Part shown: piece by piece, positions 51,776 through 64,000 of the stretch
Numbering within the stretch: position 1 is the first letter of the stretch
Layout of the letters: every line of letters starts with the position of its first letter
From: Larimichthys crocea
Taxonomy: Eukaryota; Chordata; Actinopteri; Sciaenidae
Assembly: GCF_000972845.2 (NCBI RefSeq)
Contig: NC_040016.1
Span: 3,306,701-3,370,700 of the forward strand
Direction of reading: 5' to 3'
Length of the DNA: 64,000 bases
Program-made: the position numbers and the translations under genes
The notes under the pieces: model-generated
Seen by the model: only the letters and a program-made list of their open reading frames with translations
Told to the model about the DNA's origin: nothing
The model's database searches: none

Positions 51776-54700
51776 CTCCTCTCTCCTCTCTACATACTAA
51801 TATCCCTGGTGTGATGTCAGCAAGTCAGCGTCCCAACATTGGTGTAATTAGCAGTGTGAATGAGTGGTGCTCTGGCATGATTTGCATGTGAATGAAACCA
51901 CTTCCCTGAATCAACTGGCCCGGGACAAGAGGAGAGAGAGAGAGAAGGAGGGGACAGAGGGAGAGAGGAGGAGAAAGAGGGAGGGGAGAGAGGAGCTGCA
52001 GGGCGCTGACCTGCATGGGGAAATGGGGAGGTGAACCCCTGTAAACAAAACAGTGCTGTTTAACATAAGAAACGGACATTAGCCGGAGAAAAGACAAAAG
52101 GCTTACAGACCAATGAAAATCCACTGAATGAAAAACAAATATAGGATTTTATAACTCATGCACTGGCATTTCAGGATGACTTGTTAAGGATCCATTGACA
52201 GAGGACAGAGCAAATTATATATAATTTACTCCAGTCAAGGCTATGGGCAATACATATTACTTGTTATCGTGTTATTACAAATATGAAATGCTCTAGTTTT
52301 TAGTCTCATCTGTCACTCCTGGTTTGAAAAGTGCTACATTGATATGATTACCAAAATACCACTCACCAAAATACAGTCAGCCACAAGGAAATTAAAGCAG
52401 GGGAATGATTTATACGATCAACAAGAGCAGTCATTCAGATCAGCTTCAGCAATGACATAAACAGCACAATTGTTCCCTAACAGACTGTCATCATCTCAGC
52501 TATTTTGGTTCCTTCTTAATCTTTCAAATGCTCACATGGCAATAAACTCTGTAATGCTATCTCTCTTCTCTTGTTTCTACAATGAGTGGTAGGAGTGTTA
52601 AACAACGTCCCGCTGCGCCTCCTCATTTGCTTACTTGTGTAACGCAAAATGTGTCAAGGAAAAAGGAAAAACGCCCAAAAGTTTTCTGGCAATCAAAGCT
52701 TAACAGATTTGTGGAAGATTTCAAAAGGCAACTTGGAGGATGGATGGCATGGAAGTGGGTTAGAGAGTAATTAAATCAAGATTTGTGTATACTTTTTTTT
52801 TCAAAGTGCCCTGCTGCTGCCTGTTGGCCAAATGCAAGTAAAAAAAAAGGAGAAGAAGAAAAAGAAGAAGAAATGTGGAAGGAAAAATAATAAAATAAAG
52901 AGAAAGAATTTTGCTGCTGAAAACGGCCAACAGCTCTGAACAACCTCCTTAGTTTTTGAGGGCAGTGCTGCAGTCTCTTTTCTTCTTTCAGGAACTGTTC
53001 CTCTGACTTCCCTGGAGTCAGACTAAAGCTCTGCTTTTCTGTTTAGTGAAAGCCGTCTTTCTGTCCTGGGTTCTCTGGTCACACGTGGCGGGTCTCACTA
53101 CGTCTCGGACTCATACATTAGAACATATAATCGCGGCCCCTTTACAAACACAAGAATATCAATTACAGCTCAGGCTGTACTTACGGCCTATCCACAAGAT
53201 TTTACAAGGAGCCTTAAGTGACAGTGTCCTCTGCTCCGAGCAACCACAGAATGGGTCAACTGGTTTGAGGCCAGCCATTTCCCCCAATAAGTCATTCCCT
53301 TTTCCCCAATAAACTGCTCCACGACCTGCAGTGAGCTGTTTTAAATGCCACGAGAGGACTGAATAAAAGCATAGAGGCCAGCTCGGGGGACATACCACAG
53401 ATAGCATTGCCCTCATGGACTTTTGGCATGCACAGAGATGGTAATTTTAGACAGTGAGCCAAACAGGTTTACTCCCTTCCTAAACATGCATAAGCATATT
53501 GAGGCTATCAAAGCACAGGATGAGCGATATTGTAAATACTCATTCCCCCAGGGCAGGGAGCTCTATCTACAAGAAAGTATGCAAGAAAGTTACACTACAT
53601 CAAATGATTTTATCCTACAAGAGCATTATTCACCTCTTACCAGGGAAGGAACTGATTTATATACTGCCTGACATGGTCAGAAAAACACTCCTGATAAACC
53701 AATGCCTTTAACTCCATTTGAAATATAGCCAACATTTCAACATGGCCTCCCCATCTTTATTTCTCATCTGCTTTTTTAGGAACACCAGTCTCCTTTCCTT
53801 TCATGTGGCAAATGCTGATGGCTATCACTCTAGAGTCAACACACGAGGCAGCTGGGACTCACCCGAACAGCTGATAGCTCAGACATGTTGGGAGGGAGGG
53901 AGAGAACCAACTTCCTCTCCCACATAGCCTTTTCTTCCCACTGCTGCAGTAGGTTTGTTAAGCAAATTCATTTCTAATTCCTACTAAGCATTTACACAGC
54001 CCAGAATCTGATCCTCAACTGGCTATTTCACTATGTTGCAGCCCTATAAACCAACTGGTCTGGGAACTGAGACAATTTTAAGGGTGGGGTAATATTATCA
54101 CACCATTCCTCAGCAACCAGACCTGTCCTTTGCAATGAGAAGGGTAGGGCAGCAAGGGGATTTTAGAGTTTTGTGGGGAAATAAATCACAATAAAATTAA
54201 TTGTAAACCTGCAATTAGAAGTCTGCGATCTCAAAGAAGTTAAAGATAACTTGGAGAGATAAAGTTTAATGAAGAAGTAAAAGATGTACATATGGGTCAA
54301 GATAAGTTCTCCAGAATCCTAAAAAAACATTGTTAACAAGTTGAAGAATAACAATGACAACAGGGAGAATTAAGGTGCCAGTATGCCTTAAGAAAGTACT
54401 TGTCTGAATATCGAAAGCTGGATTTATGTTTGGCGCCCGGGGATTAGAATTCCTGCTGTAGATAGCTATATGTTGTAGGTTTGGATATGTCGATAACAAC
54501 ACTAGACAGATATATTGTACATGATCAGGCCACGACATGCTTTAATTATATTCTCCAAAGTAACTGTGTACATTTTGTTGGTGTGCTTCGCATCAGGTAA
54601 CTTCTGTTTCGCCATATGCCCTAATAATGTCTGAACCCGTCCCCCTATACACCTTTCTCGCAGCATTTGGCAAAGTGTGAAAGGTGATAAGAAAGCATGA

Positions 54701-57700
54701 TCTCAACTTTTCTCTCAGGCTATCACTGTTCTTTATTCACATAATGCAGTCAATATGAAACCCTGTTCATGCAAGATTTTTACCCCACCTTTAACTGTGG
54801 CAGATGAGAACAGCTAAAAACCCTTTCTCCTTAAGATGCGGTCACTGCGGTGGTCATGCGGACACTTTGTTTGAGGCAGTTAGTTTAGAATTTAGCCAGG
54901 CTAAAAGAAAACTTGGACCACAACAGAGTTAATTTTTAATTGCTTGATTCTGTAATAAGGGGGCGTTGAACTCAGTGAATGGCACATTGGAGACGATGTG
55001 GAAGTTGTTGTCAACCACTGCGGATAATCCTGGTAAGTCTGTTTGCTTATCTGCTGTTGAATAACTGCCTTCCGCTACATTAAGAGTGTAATGATTCATG
55101 TGAGCACCTACAAAGAAGAGGAAATGGCTGCCAGTTAGTATGAAGGTTCACTGGCTTTCCCAAAGCAGCTCTGATCACTGTAGAAGTGAACTGTGAAGGT
55201 CTGACCCCCCGTTTAACATGAACTCGCAATACTTTGACCCAACTACTCTGCCCAGAAAGCAAAATTAGTGTGACACAAGAGCGGGGGCGCATTATGGGTC
55301 CTCCACCCAAAGAGCCCCTCTGTACCCATGTTCCCAGTAGATAAGTGGCCATTATTCATCCCGTGTTGAACATTAACTGGATTAATTCTGCACGGGTTGA
55401 GGGGTGAAGTTGTATTTGTCCAAAGGGAGGGAAATGGCAAGGAAATGAGGAGCATAGCCAGCTTGGCTGAAATTCTAATTAACTTGGGGGTTCGTTAGCA
55501 CACAAACTCAACTCTTGCTGCAGAGACCTTGCTGATAGAGAGGGCTGGGTAAGCCATTAAGCCATAGAGGGGAAAAAGGAGAGAGACAGTGAGAAAGAAA
55601 AAGAGGGGAAGGGGGGGGAGTACGGACACTTAGTTTCACGCTTAAAGGCCCAGGGCAAGGAGGTGACCTTGTGGAGTGACTCCTCAAGGGGACTGGAGCT
55701 ATTTTTTGCCCCTCCTGGCCCACTTACACAAGGGCTCTTCAGCACAGAGGAAAAACACACTCCAAGCCCTCTACCTTCATCTAGCCATTAGACCATCCAT
55801 CTCCACTGCAGACAGCACTCTCCTGGGCGACGCAACTCAATTTCCAGCGTGCTGTGCCCAACAACAGCGGTTTGTCAATGGGCTTTTCTCAGCTGTACTG
55901 TACATGTGGATTCTAATTCAAGACATAACTAGGTCATGCTCTGGATTGAAAAAAGGGAAGAGGGAGTAACAGTTGTAGGAAGTAAAGAAATACTGTAGTG
56001 GACGCAGTGGGATCTGAAAAATGGCAAACAAGAGAGAGTGAAAAATGAGTTTTGACATTATTATTAATCCTGTGTCTGAGCCTTAGAAATATAGAGACAT
56101 TTGGGAGAGGAGATCTAGTGTTCTGAGTGCTCAACCTTCCCATCTATTCTGAAAAGTAATCTCCTTTAAAAAATGTTGTAAAGTAATGCACACAAATCTC
56201 TCATTTCTCTTCCTGCAACACGTAAAAGCCAGAGCTCTGATGCAGAATGATCGTGTGGCTCCATGAATGAACCACCCACCTCCGAACCTCCCACATTCAG
56301 CACCCTGCAGCCATTTCTCTGACTCAACTCGCTCATTCAGCCTCCACTGATGTTTCTCTTCCTCACCTTGTCATCATGACCCAGATGAGTGGTGTGGGTG
56401 TCAATACTGATTTGCTGACTCTCTCGCTGTAGGTTTTTGTTTCATTCACTATGTTCCTCCATCAACTTAAACCTCTTCTGACTTTTATTTTGGATGTTCT
56501 CGCTGTTACGAATCACCTTGCAGCCCTCGCCAGTGGCCACAATCACATGCTGACTGACCAGATGTTCCATCATTAATAATGAATATTAGCATACTCATTA
56601 GCTGGACCACAATTGCGGGGTGGCAGCCGCAGTCTTGATATATGATCATAGCACTTATTTTCAGACAGTTGCATAAAGCCGAGGCAACACAAAAGCCTTT
56701 ATGTGGAGTTTGAGGGTTTCTATGCACTGTTCTTTATAAAGAACCCAGGTCAAACTAATCCAATTGTGGTGAGAAAGAGCAACAAACACATGTTGAATGT
56801 GTATTTGGGGCAGGCGTGATACTCAGCAGAGTTTTGGAGAGAATCTAACCACTATGAATTTTAAGATGACATGGGATGAAAATAAAGTGTAAGGAAACAG
56901 AGGTTATGAAAGAGAAGGTGAGGAATGAGGAGATTGCAAAAAGTAATTGCCCTTGCGATCCAGACATAGTCTGTGTTTGCAAAAACTATTCCATTCCAAG
57001 AAGGGTGTTTTGAGCTGCACTTTCTCCAGAGCTCTCCTGTAATGGTTTAAGCTCAAACTTTTAGTTAAATAAACCCCAACACTGAGCTATGCCACGTTTA
57101 AATATTTAGCTTTAGAGGACCTGTGGGTAGAGCAGCGACATACGGGATCAGTCCATCAAACAGAGTTTGGCCTGAGGCTGTTTGATTCACTCTGGAAAAA
57201 AATAGGAAAATGTACCATTGTGGACAGAGCGTCGTGCACTGATCATGTAAAACTACACCATGAGTTTGGTTTGCAATTTGTTATCAACACAATTCAGCTA
57301 GATGGAAAAAAGAGAGATTCTTTCAACACGCTAACTGGACGTCAGTTTTTTCCCAGTCTGTGTTTATGTGTGGCTTTGGGTAAAATAATTTATGACAACG
57401 AAAATACTCAGAGTCATGGTAGTCAGTTATGAATATACCTTCAGGTGCAATTTGCCCTATTTATACTACAAAGTGACTACAAGTGGCAACGTGTTTGCCG
57501 GAGGAAGAGCAGCAGCACTGGCACTGTGGCATTGTTCAAAGCATTTTAGTTTTTTCCGTGAACAGGATTTAATAAGCAACTGAAACTTGCAGATTTTTCT
57601 TCACATTAGTGCTCATACAGACTGATCTATGACCACAGACAGACATACAGTACACCCAGACACTCAGAGTCTGTTAAATAAATCAAGGGGCGGGGAGGGT

Positions 57701-60700
57701 GTGGATACAGGGCCTGTACAGACATTGGAAAATATGAAAATATAACATGTGCATTTTGTTTAATGTTCTGATGGTTCAAAAACACTTAAAGGCCTCGAAA
57801 ACTGAAATCTGAAGTATTTCTATACACCATTAAATATTCAATGTTCAGTCAGTAATCAACAATCAAAGTTAAAGGTTGAAAAAGTAAGTATTACTCACAA
57901 ATACTTAAACAATCAGCTAACCTGCTTCTGCTTCCAGGTTTGATTAGATTTGATTGACAGGCAACTAAAGCAAATAACACCACTTCATCTGATTTTGCAC
58001 AGACTGAAATGTTGCTAAATCCTGACCGGTGCAGGAAAATACATGACATCATATTTTCCCAACTGCACCCCGCCCACTTCAAATCAGTGAGAAGAGCACG
58101 GACAAAAACACAAAGTCTCTCATGTGAAAAAAACAAACCTTTGGGGGAAAATGTGTTCATGTTGCACCAAGTCATGTATAATAATAAGATGATTGAAAAA
58201 GGCCTTTGAATTTCATTAAAAAATGCAGCTTTGCTGTAACTTTTGTGTCCTCGCGGTGGCCTCATAGCAGAGAGAGTCACAAACATTGACATAAAGACCA
58301 ATACTTTCAATACTTGTGTTGAACTAGGAAGGTGGGGAGAACAGCTGTCCCTCCTTCAAGTTCAAATGAGTGTTTCAATAGGTCTTATTGTGTTTATACA
58401 GCAAAGTATTAGAGGAAGGAAATAAATGACTCGTACGAGAAAGAAAGAGATACCTCTGGATGAGGTCATATAGTCTAAATAATGAACAGAATCTAAAAAA
58501 AGTAATGAGATTAAACTAAAAAAAATAGACTCACTTAAGCTAATAGACTAAAACTACAAAGAACATCTCCTGAAAGCCTGCAGAAATTCTTCAAAGGTTG
58601 GTTTTGATCCAATAGCATTGTGTCACCTTGAAGTGATTCCTCTCTGTCAGGTTTAGGCTATTTAATTTCCCCCCCATGTCACCTTGTTACACTGTTTACC
58701 CTAACAAAGGGGGATGGATGATGAGCAGAGCTCACAAACACACAGACAACACACCACGTCCATGTCGATAAGGCCACCACAGCCTCACTCCCCACAGGGT
58801 CTCAAAGGTCTGTGGAGGTTATGGATTGGTGGAGAAATTGCCATTTCCAGGACGTGACTGACTCGTAGTGTGTTTCATCACGGGCTGACAGAGACGGTGA
58901 ACTCGGGCCTTTATTGACTGATCGGTGCTGAGACTGTAGGCAGATAGACAAGACTACGGAGAAGGAGAATGAGTCACATTGAGCGATCCACACAAATAAA
59001 ATCCCATTGAACAATCCTGATCAAACCGAGGTCAAACTTTTAGAGCGAACACATCTCCGAGCAAAGACAGAACATCAATCCATCACTTCTCATGCCTTTT
59101 AAAATCTACTGTGAACTTCTTCAAATCGAAGTCTCTATCCATCTGTAGCTTTTTCCTCACCCCACTTCATTCCCCACTCACTGCTGCTCCCCTTCATTCC
59201 CCCATGTAAAGCATGGCCCATTAGGAAGCAGTGAGAAAGAGCAGTGCCCTGAGAGTAACTAAATCACTCTGGCCTGCTGCTGTTTATGCCAGAACGGGTC
59301 CACTGCTTGAGCTGCTGTTTATTTGAACTGTGAACCTCCATGTGAGGTGTGTGTGAAAGGAAAACTGTAAGTGTGTGTGTGTGTGTGTGAGAGAGTGGAA
59401 GAAAGAGAGAGCATGTGTACTGCGTAGGTGAGGGGGAGGGAACTGTTTCACACAAAACCCAGTGTTTCTCCCTCCGATTTCTTTCACACCTCTCTTAACA
59501 CGCTTTTCACAGCGTATTTATTCACCCCGCGGGCTCCTGGCACTCCTCTGGTCCTTCAGGCCACAGACAGGTCTCTGTGCTGCACCACTCAGGCAACAAG
59601 GAGGCCGAAAACAGACCTCTTACACCCCCCGTGGAGCTCCAGACACAACCATGTCCTTCTGCTGACCCACACGTATGACATCACAGCCTGGTTCTCACAG
59701 ATAGGCTCACACAGAAAACATGGAGATGCTTCTGCTACGTAGCACGTGAGCATATTTAAGCAAGAGTGCAAGCAACTGTATGCTTATTTTATGAAAGTCT
59801 AAAGTGCATGCACACACACACACACACACAACCTGGTGAACAGTGAGGTTAGTGTGGGATTGATTAAAACAGTCCAAGGCAAGAGCAAAGGATAAGACGA
59901 CCTGAGCATCAATGAAGCCACTGTTTAAAAAGGCGCAGACCGACTGGACGAGAGCGACTAGGAATATGAAAGGCTGCCAAGCATTCAGACACCAGAACAA
60001 GGACACACATATACACGTGAAATAAGAACACATACTATACACAAACATACCAACACAGAGAGCTGGGTTATCTAAGTGCAAGTTGGACTCACTGAAAGAC
60101 TCTGCATGTACCCATTGGTGGTATTTTTTTTTTTTAAGAGACAAGCTGCTGCTCTTTCAGCTCTATTTATGTGTGGGTGGTTCTGAATTAGCAGCACGGC
60201 GTCACTGGCCATAAACACGCCATTCATTCTTATGATTAAACTGACAGTAAAGATGACATAACATCTTTTTTTTTTTCCTTCGTCAGATTCCAACGTGAGC
60301 AAGGCACCAACATGTAGAAGACCACAGGAGACGAGAATAAAAGCAGCAGCCAAAGCCTGGTTTGAGTTAAAAACAATGACAAATAAGTGATCATCAGCAT
60401 CAGTTCCCTGAAGACTATCCACACATGCTCAAAAATGACCAATCCAAAAGACCCTATAAATCACTGACTTGAAGCTATTTCATGGATAAAAAAAAAAACC
60501 TTTGCGGCTGCTCCCTGAAGCATGGAACAGCAAATCGCTGTGTATCAATCTTCTCGCCTCCTGTTGCTGGCCTCCACATGTCTCTGTGTCTTCACATAAA
60601 CACTCATTTTAACCAGACAGAAACATACAGAGAAACAGCGCAAACATATGATTCAGTGCAGTCACGCACTGGGCGCGTGTGTGCCAAAAAGCACATGTAC

Positions 60701-61579
60701 GACACATTCCCTCGCACATTGGACCATGCAACCGATCATAGTCTGTACAAGCTACTGTTTTCTTTAAAATTCATGCAAACCCATCAGCTATGGATGGCAC
60801 AACAGAGAGTGACATACAAATCTGTAAAAAAAAGGCAAAGTCAATATCCTCCATGTCAAATCACATCACAGTTTTGCAGCTCATGTTTAGTGTCTCTTCT
60901 GGCTCCTGTGGTATCTGGGGCAGCAAGTAGAGTACACTCTGGACAGGGAAGGCTGCTCTGTGTGTGTGTGTGTGTGTCAGCATGTGTGTATCTACATGCC
61001 AAGACTGTGCCAGCCACAAGACTGATGCTGGCGTCAAAATGAATCACACTCAGTCTGCTATTCCTTCCCTGCAGCATACAGAGAGGTTAGCAGAGAGAGA
61101 AAGACATAAAGGGAGAGAGATCATAAAACAGATCATAAAAGCAACATCAATGGGTGATAGGCTGAGCAAGAGAGGGAAACATAAAAGGGAGTGTGAAAAG
61201 CAGGAGGGCTTGAGAGACAACGCTTGAGAGGGAAACAATGAGGAAGAAAAAAAAAAAACATGACAGGGAGGGAGAGCACATGGTATCACCAAGCCCATCC
61301 ATCTGCCACCAAGCTACATGCCAATACATTCATGCATTCTCTGGATTTGACCTATGGATTTGTTTAACTGCTGGTTCACCTACCATTGTACGTACACTTT
61401 CCAGTGGCATAATGAGGAGGAGAGTGTTTAGACAGATTCCCTATTGGTCTGATCCATCATACTGTGACACAGGGCTGCTGTGATAGTATCAGCCAATACA
61501 TGGGCAGAATTTCAAGACAATAACAGTAGTCCCATTAGTCATCTCTGACCATCGGTTAAAACTGGTCACAAGATGAAAG
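51263..61579. other. Upstream non-coding region
   Basis: No exon with a recognisable family signature was found on either strand. Besides microsatellites (51735-51773, a GAA-rich run near 52850-52872, GT at about 59372-59389, CA at about 59813-59830 and TG at about 60960-60977) it is ordinary unique sequence. The segment 56500-56720, with several TAAT-type motifs and no repeats, is a possible regulatory element. Confidence 0.5.
51735..51773. repeat. (CA)n microsatellite
   Basis: Pure CA run of about 39 bp, upstream of prickle2. Confidence 0.97.
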
Positions 61580-62000
61580 CTACTGCAAAATCACGTTTTC
61601 CCATTGATTTGAGCGGGGGTAGCGCCTTTAGTCTGCGGCAGTGGGGGCTGCAGATTATGCTGGAAAAAAAGACCTGCAGTGGAGAATTTGAAAGATTCAA
61701 CCTTTGAAAATACACAACGTCACACTCTGCTAGCCAATCCAATGATCAGACTGGACACATTGCTTCACAGCCTAAAATATAATTGAAACCAGACGTTATC
61801 CAGGTGGTGTTCAAGAGCCAAACTATGATAAACTCCCAGTTGTGTCCTGGTTTGATTTATTTCGTGTACCCTGCATCTGTGTCTGGCTTGCAGTCTATGC
61901 TACAAAATAGTGATACCAACAAGCTTCCTTTGGTTTGTGCTGGTTTGTTTTTGAGAGAGACACACACAGAGGGAGGCTGTGGTGAATTGACATAGACAGT
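61580..62000. mobile_element. Diverged relative of the hAT MITE in psmd6 intron 2
   Basis: From GTTATCCAGGTGG (about 61795) to GGTTTGTGCTGG (about 61945) the sequence aligns by eye to 6765-6912 of the MITE. Shared blocks include CCAAACT-TGATAA, TTTATTTC-GTACC, CTGCATCTGTGTCTG versus CTAAATCTGAGTCTG, and ACAAAATA-TGA. No clean ends or target duplication were found, so this is an old, decayed copy; outer limits are approximate. Confidence 0.6.
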
Positions 62001-64000
62001 GAATGAGAATCCTGACAGCAAGAATGATGATGAAGATGATGCACTTTGGTTTCCCGCACTGGTTTTACGAGTCATCTTTGTCCCACTTTAGAAGTCCGGT
62101 CATCGCATATTTTTCGACTGTCGTCTGCTTTTGCATACAACAAGCTGATTTTCACTCAGTTTAGTTTAAAATAAGTGTCAGCCTATAGCTGCATATGCTG
62201 ACAGGCGATGTTTAGCTAACTACTTGTGTTTTTACAGTCTTTAATTTTTTGACTGTTTCAGGTTTCCCAACTTGTGAATATTCCCTACTCACAGTAGGGT
62301 ACAACTTCGCTCTACAACTTTCTGGTATGACCTGGCCTTAATCCACCAGAGTTCTTAGTCAATATGACCAATAGTGGGCTTCCAGCCTCTAAGCCCCTTT
62401 ATCACAGAGATTTAGAGAAAACCTGGCACTGATCTTTATTGATCATGAACTCTTTTGCATTTAGCTGCTGTGACCCTGTTTGTCCATCTGATCCTCCACA
62501 GGCCACAGAGCTTAACCAACAGATCAGAGTACTGCTTCACCATGCATCATGAACTCTATTGATTAAACATAAAGATCAAGAATCAACTGAGCATTTCAAC
62601 GGATTCTTTCTGGGACAGGCTTTCATTTTCTCAAATAATATCAGATCAATATGCTGGATGAGTCAGCAGGTTTAAGTGAGGATAATCCCAAGCTTCCCCG
62701 CATCTTAATTGGAAAATTAATAGATAGATGTCTGGACATAAACAATATGTTATAAAAATGTCCTCCTTGTTGGGAAACGGATATGAGAGAGCACAATTTT
62801 TGATGACATAGCACAGATCTTGGGGTGCAGACAGCACAGCCTGAACAACACATGAACCCCTCGCATCTGGGACAAATTTAGTACCCATGTGCAATGTATT
62901 ACATATTTCTGGAAACGAAGCCACGCTCGAGTCTGTAATCTGTTGATGGGAGTTTTTTCCCCGTTGTTCATGGTTTGGTCTGTTGTGACTTCAGCATGGT
63001 AAGCAAAGGGGAGACGAAAAAGCTGGATAAAGAAAACAGAGAGAGTCCGAAGAAGTGGAAAGAATTGAAAGACTACAAAACTGCTAAGCAACAAACAGTC
63101 CAACAAAGTCAATGCAGCCCGTTTCACACTCCCAGAATTCTCAGCTGCAAATGACTGTTTTAGAGCCAAGGGGTGAAATTCGTCACCCTCATGGTCAGCA
63201 GGCTGGGTAAACATTTAAGATCCTGTGTCAGCCTGCGAACTCTGATCCTCAACTTGAGGAGTCCTGGCTAACTTGGTACTACACTGACCTTTGACAGGAG
63301 AACAAGGAGCATTGAGTGTGCTGAAAGATGGTTAATAACAAGCGTTGTGCTCTCCATGGAATAGTTTCACACTTAAATTGAAATATGTTTATTCACAAGA
63401 GTTAGATGAGAAGTTCAATACCACAATTACATAGTATATGTATAGCATGTATAGTGAAGACTGCTAGGAGATGGTTAGCTCATCTTAATGCAGAGACTGG
63501 AAGCAAGGGGAAACAGCTAGCTTGCCTCTGTCCAAAGGTACAGACGAAGACTTATGATTCGTTGTTATGTTAAGATATTCTAACCATCTTCTTATCCTAG
63601 TGTCATATTTAACCGAAAGAGTCTCAACAAATCCGGGAAAGAAATCATCTTTCTTAAAATTCTTTTTACATAAGAAACTCTACAATAATACGATATTACT
63701 TTTCCAGTAAAACTGACTCCACTCTTACAGTTAAACCTCCTTGAATCTTTGAACCTTTACTTTAGTTGCGCTGTTGCATGAGTAATTGCATAGACCATAC
63801 AAAATTGATGTTCAGTTTTTGTTGGTGAATATATGAAGTGGTGGGAATTGGATATTATTGAGCTCTCATAGATACAAGTGTAGAGTAGTGGAGTAGTAAG
63901 ATGTCAGTCCAAGACTTCAGTGAGATATTTTTCCCTAAAGTTATATCACTAATTCATTGCTGTACCACTCTCTGCTGGAAAAATAAGTAATAATTTCCTT
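62001..64000. other. Non-coding end of the window
   Basis: AT-rich sequence without a recognisable exon, repeat family or RNA gene on either strand. Confidence 0.5.

Noticed and set aside
59707..60422. Long minus-strand open frames near the right end
   Set aside because: Interrupted by CA repeats and homopolymers, overlapping in two frames, with no family signature.

Overview
The window looks like a ray-finned (teleost) fish chromosome. It has vertebrate genes with short GT-AG exons, many (CA)n and (CT)n microsatellites, and teleost-style non-LTR retrotransposon tails and hAT-type MITEs. The order atxn7 - psmd6 - prickle2 matches the neighbourhood I recall on human 3p14 (ATXN7, PSMD6, PRICKLE2), but here a class II sugar-transporter gene lies between psmd6 and prickle2.

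Layout: (1) 1-586 holds the last two coding exons of atxn7 (+), followed by a 3.2 kb 3'UTR to about 3.83 kb. (2) 4032-9924 is a complete psmd6 (-) in 8 exons (389 aa), converging on atxn7 with only about 100 bp between the two poly(A) signals. Its second intron contains a 10-N gap, a near-identical partial copy of exon 3 and two copies of a hAT-like MITE. (3) 10.1-12.4 kb is a nest of retrotransposon remnants with a small hAT MITE that still has a perfect 8-bp target duplication. (4) 12435-21212 is a class II GLUT-type SLC2A gene (+), about 491 aa over 12 exons. A sense-oriented L2-like LINE with an intact reverse transcriptase core fills intron 3 and ends right at the next splice acceptor. 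(5) 21.2-32.8 kb is non-coding, with a 1.1 kb duplicated block at 22.6-25.4 kb. (6) 33433-45291 is prickle2 (-), 871 aa from the conserved start, with PET, three LIM domains and a CaaX end. A 5' exon and promoter-like region lie at 50.69-51.26 kb. (7) 51.3-64 kb has no gene I can recognise, only microsatellites and one diverged MITE relative.

The genes are functionally unrelated: a SAGA subunit, a proteasome lid subunit, a membrane transporter and a planar cell polarity/synaptic scaffold. Proximity reflects synteny, not a pathway. I found no sign of an undescribed multi-gene system. The most useful observations concern gene structure (transposon- and microsatellite-built splice acceptors, a Cys-rich prickle2 extension across an intron), MITE insertions with exact target duplications, a perfect 3'UTR hairpin, and three places where the assembly looks duplicated or chimeric.
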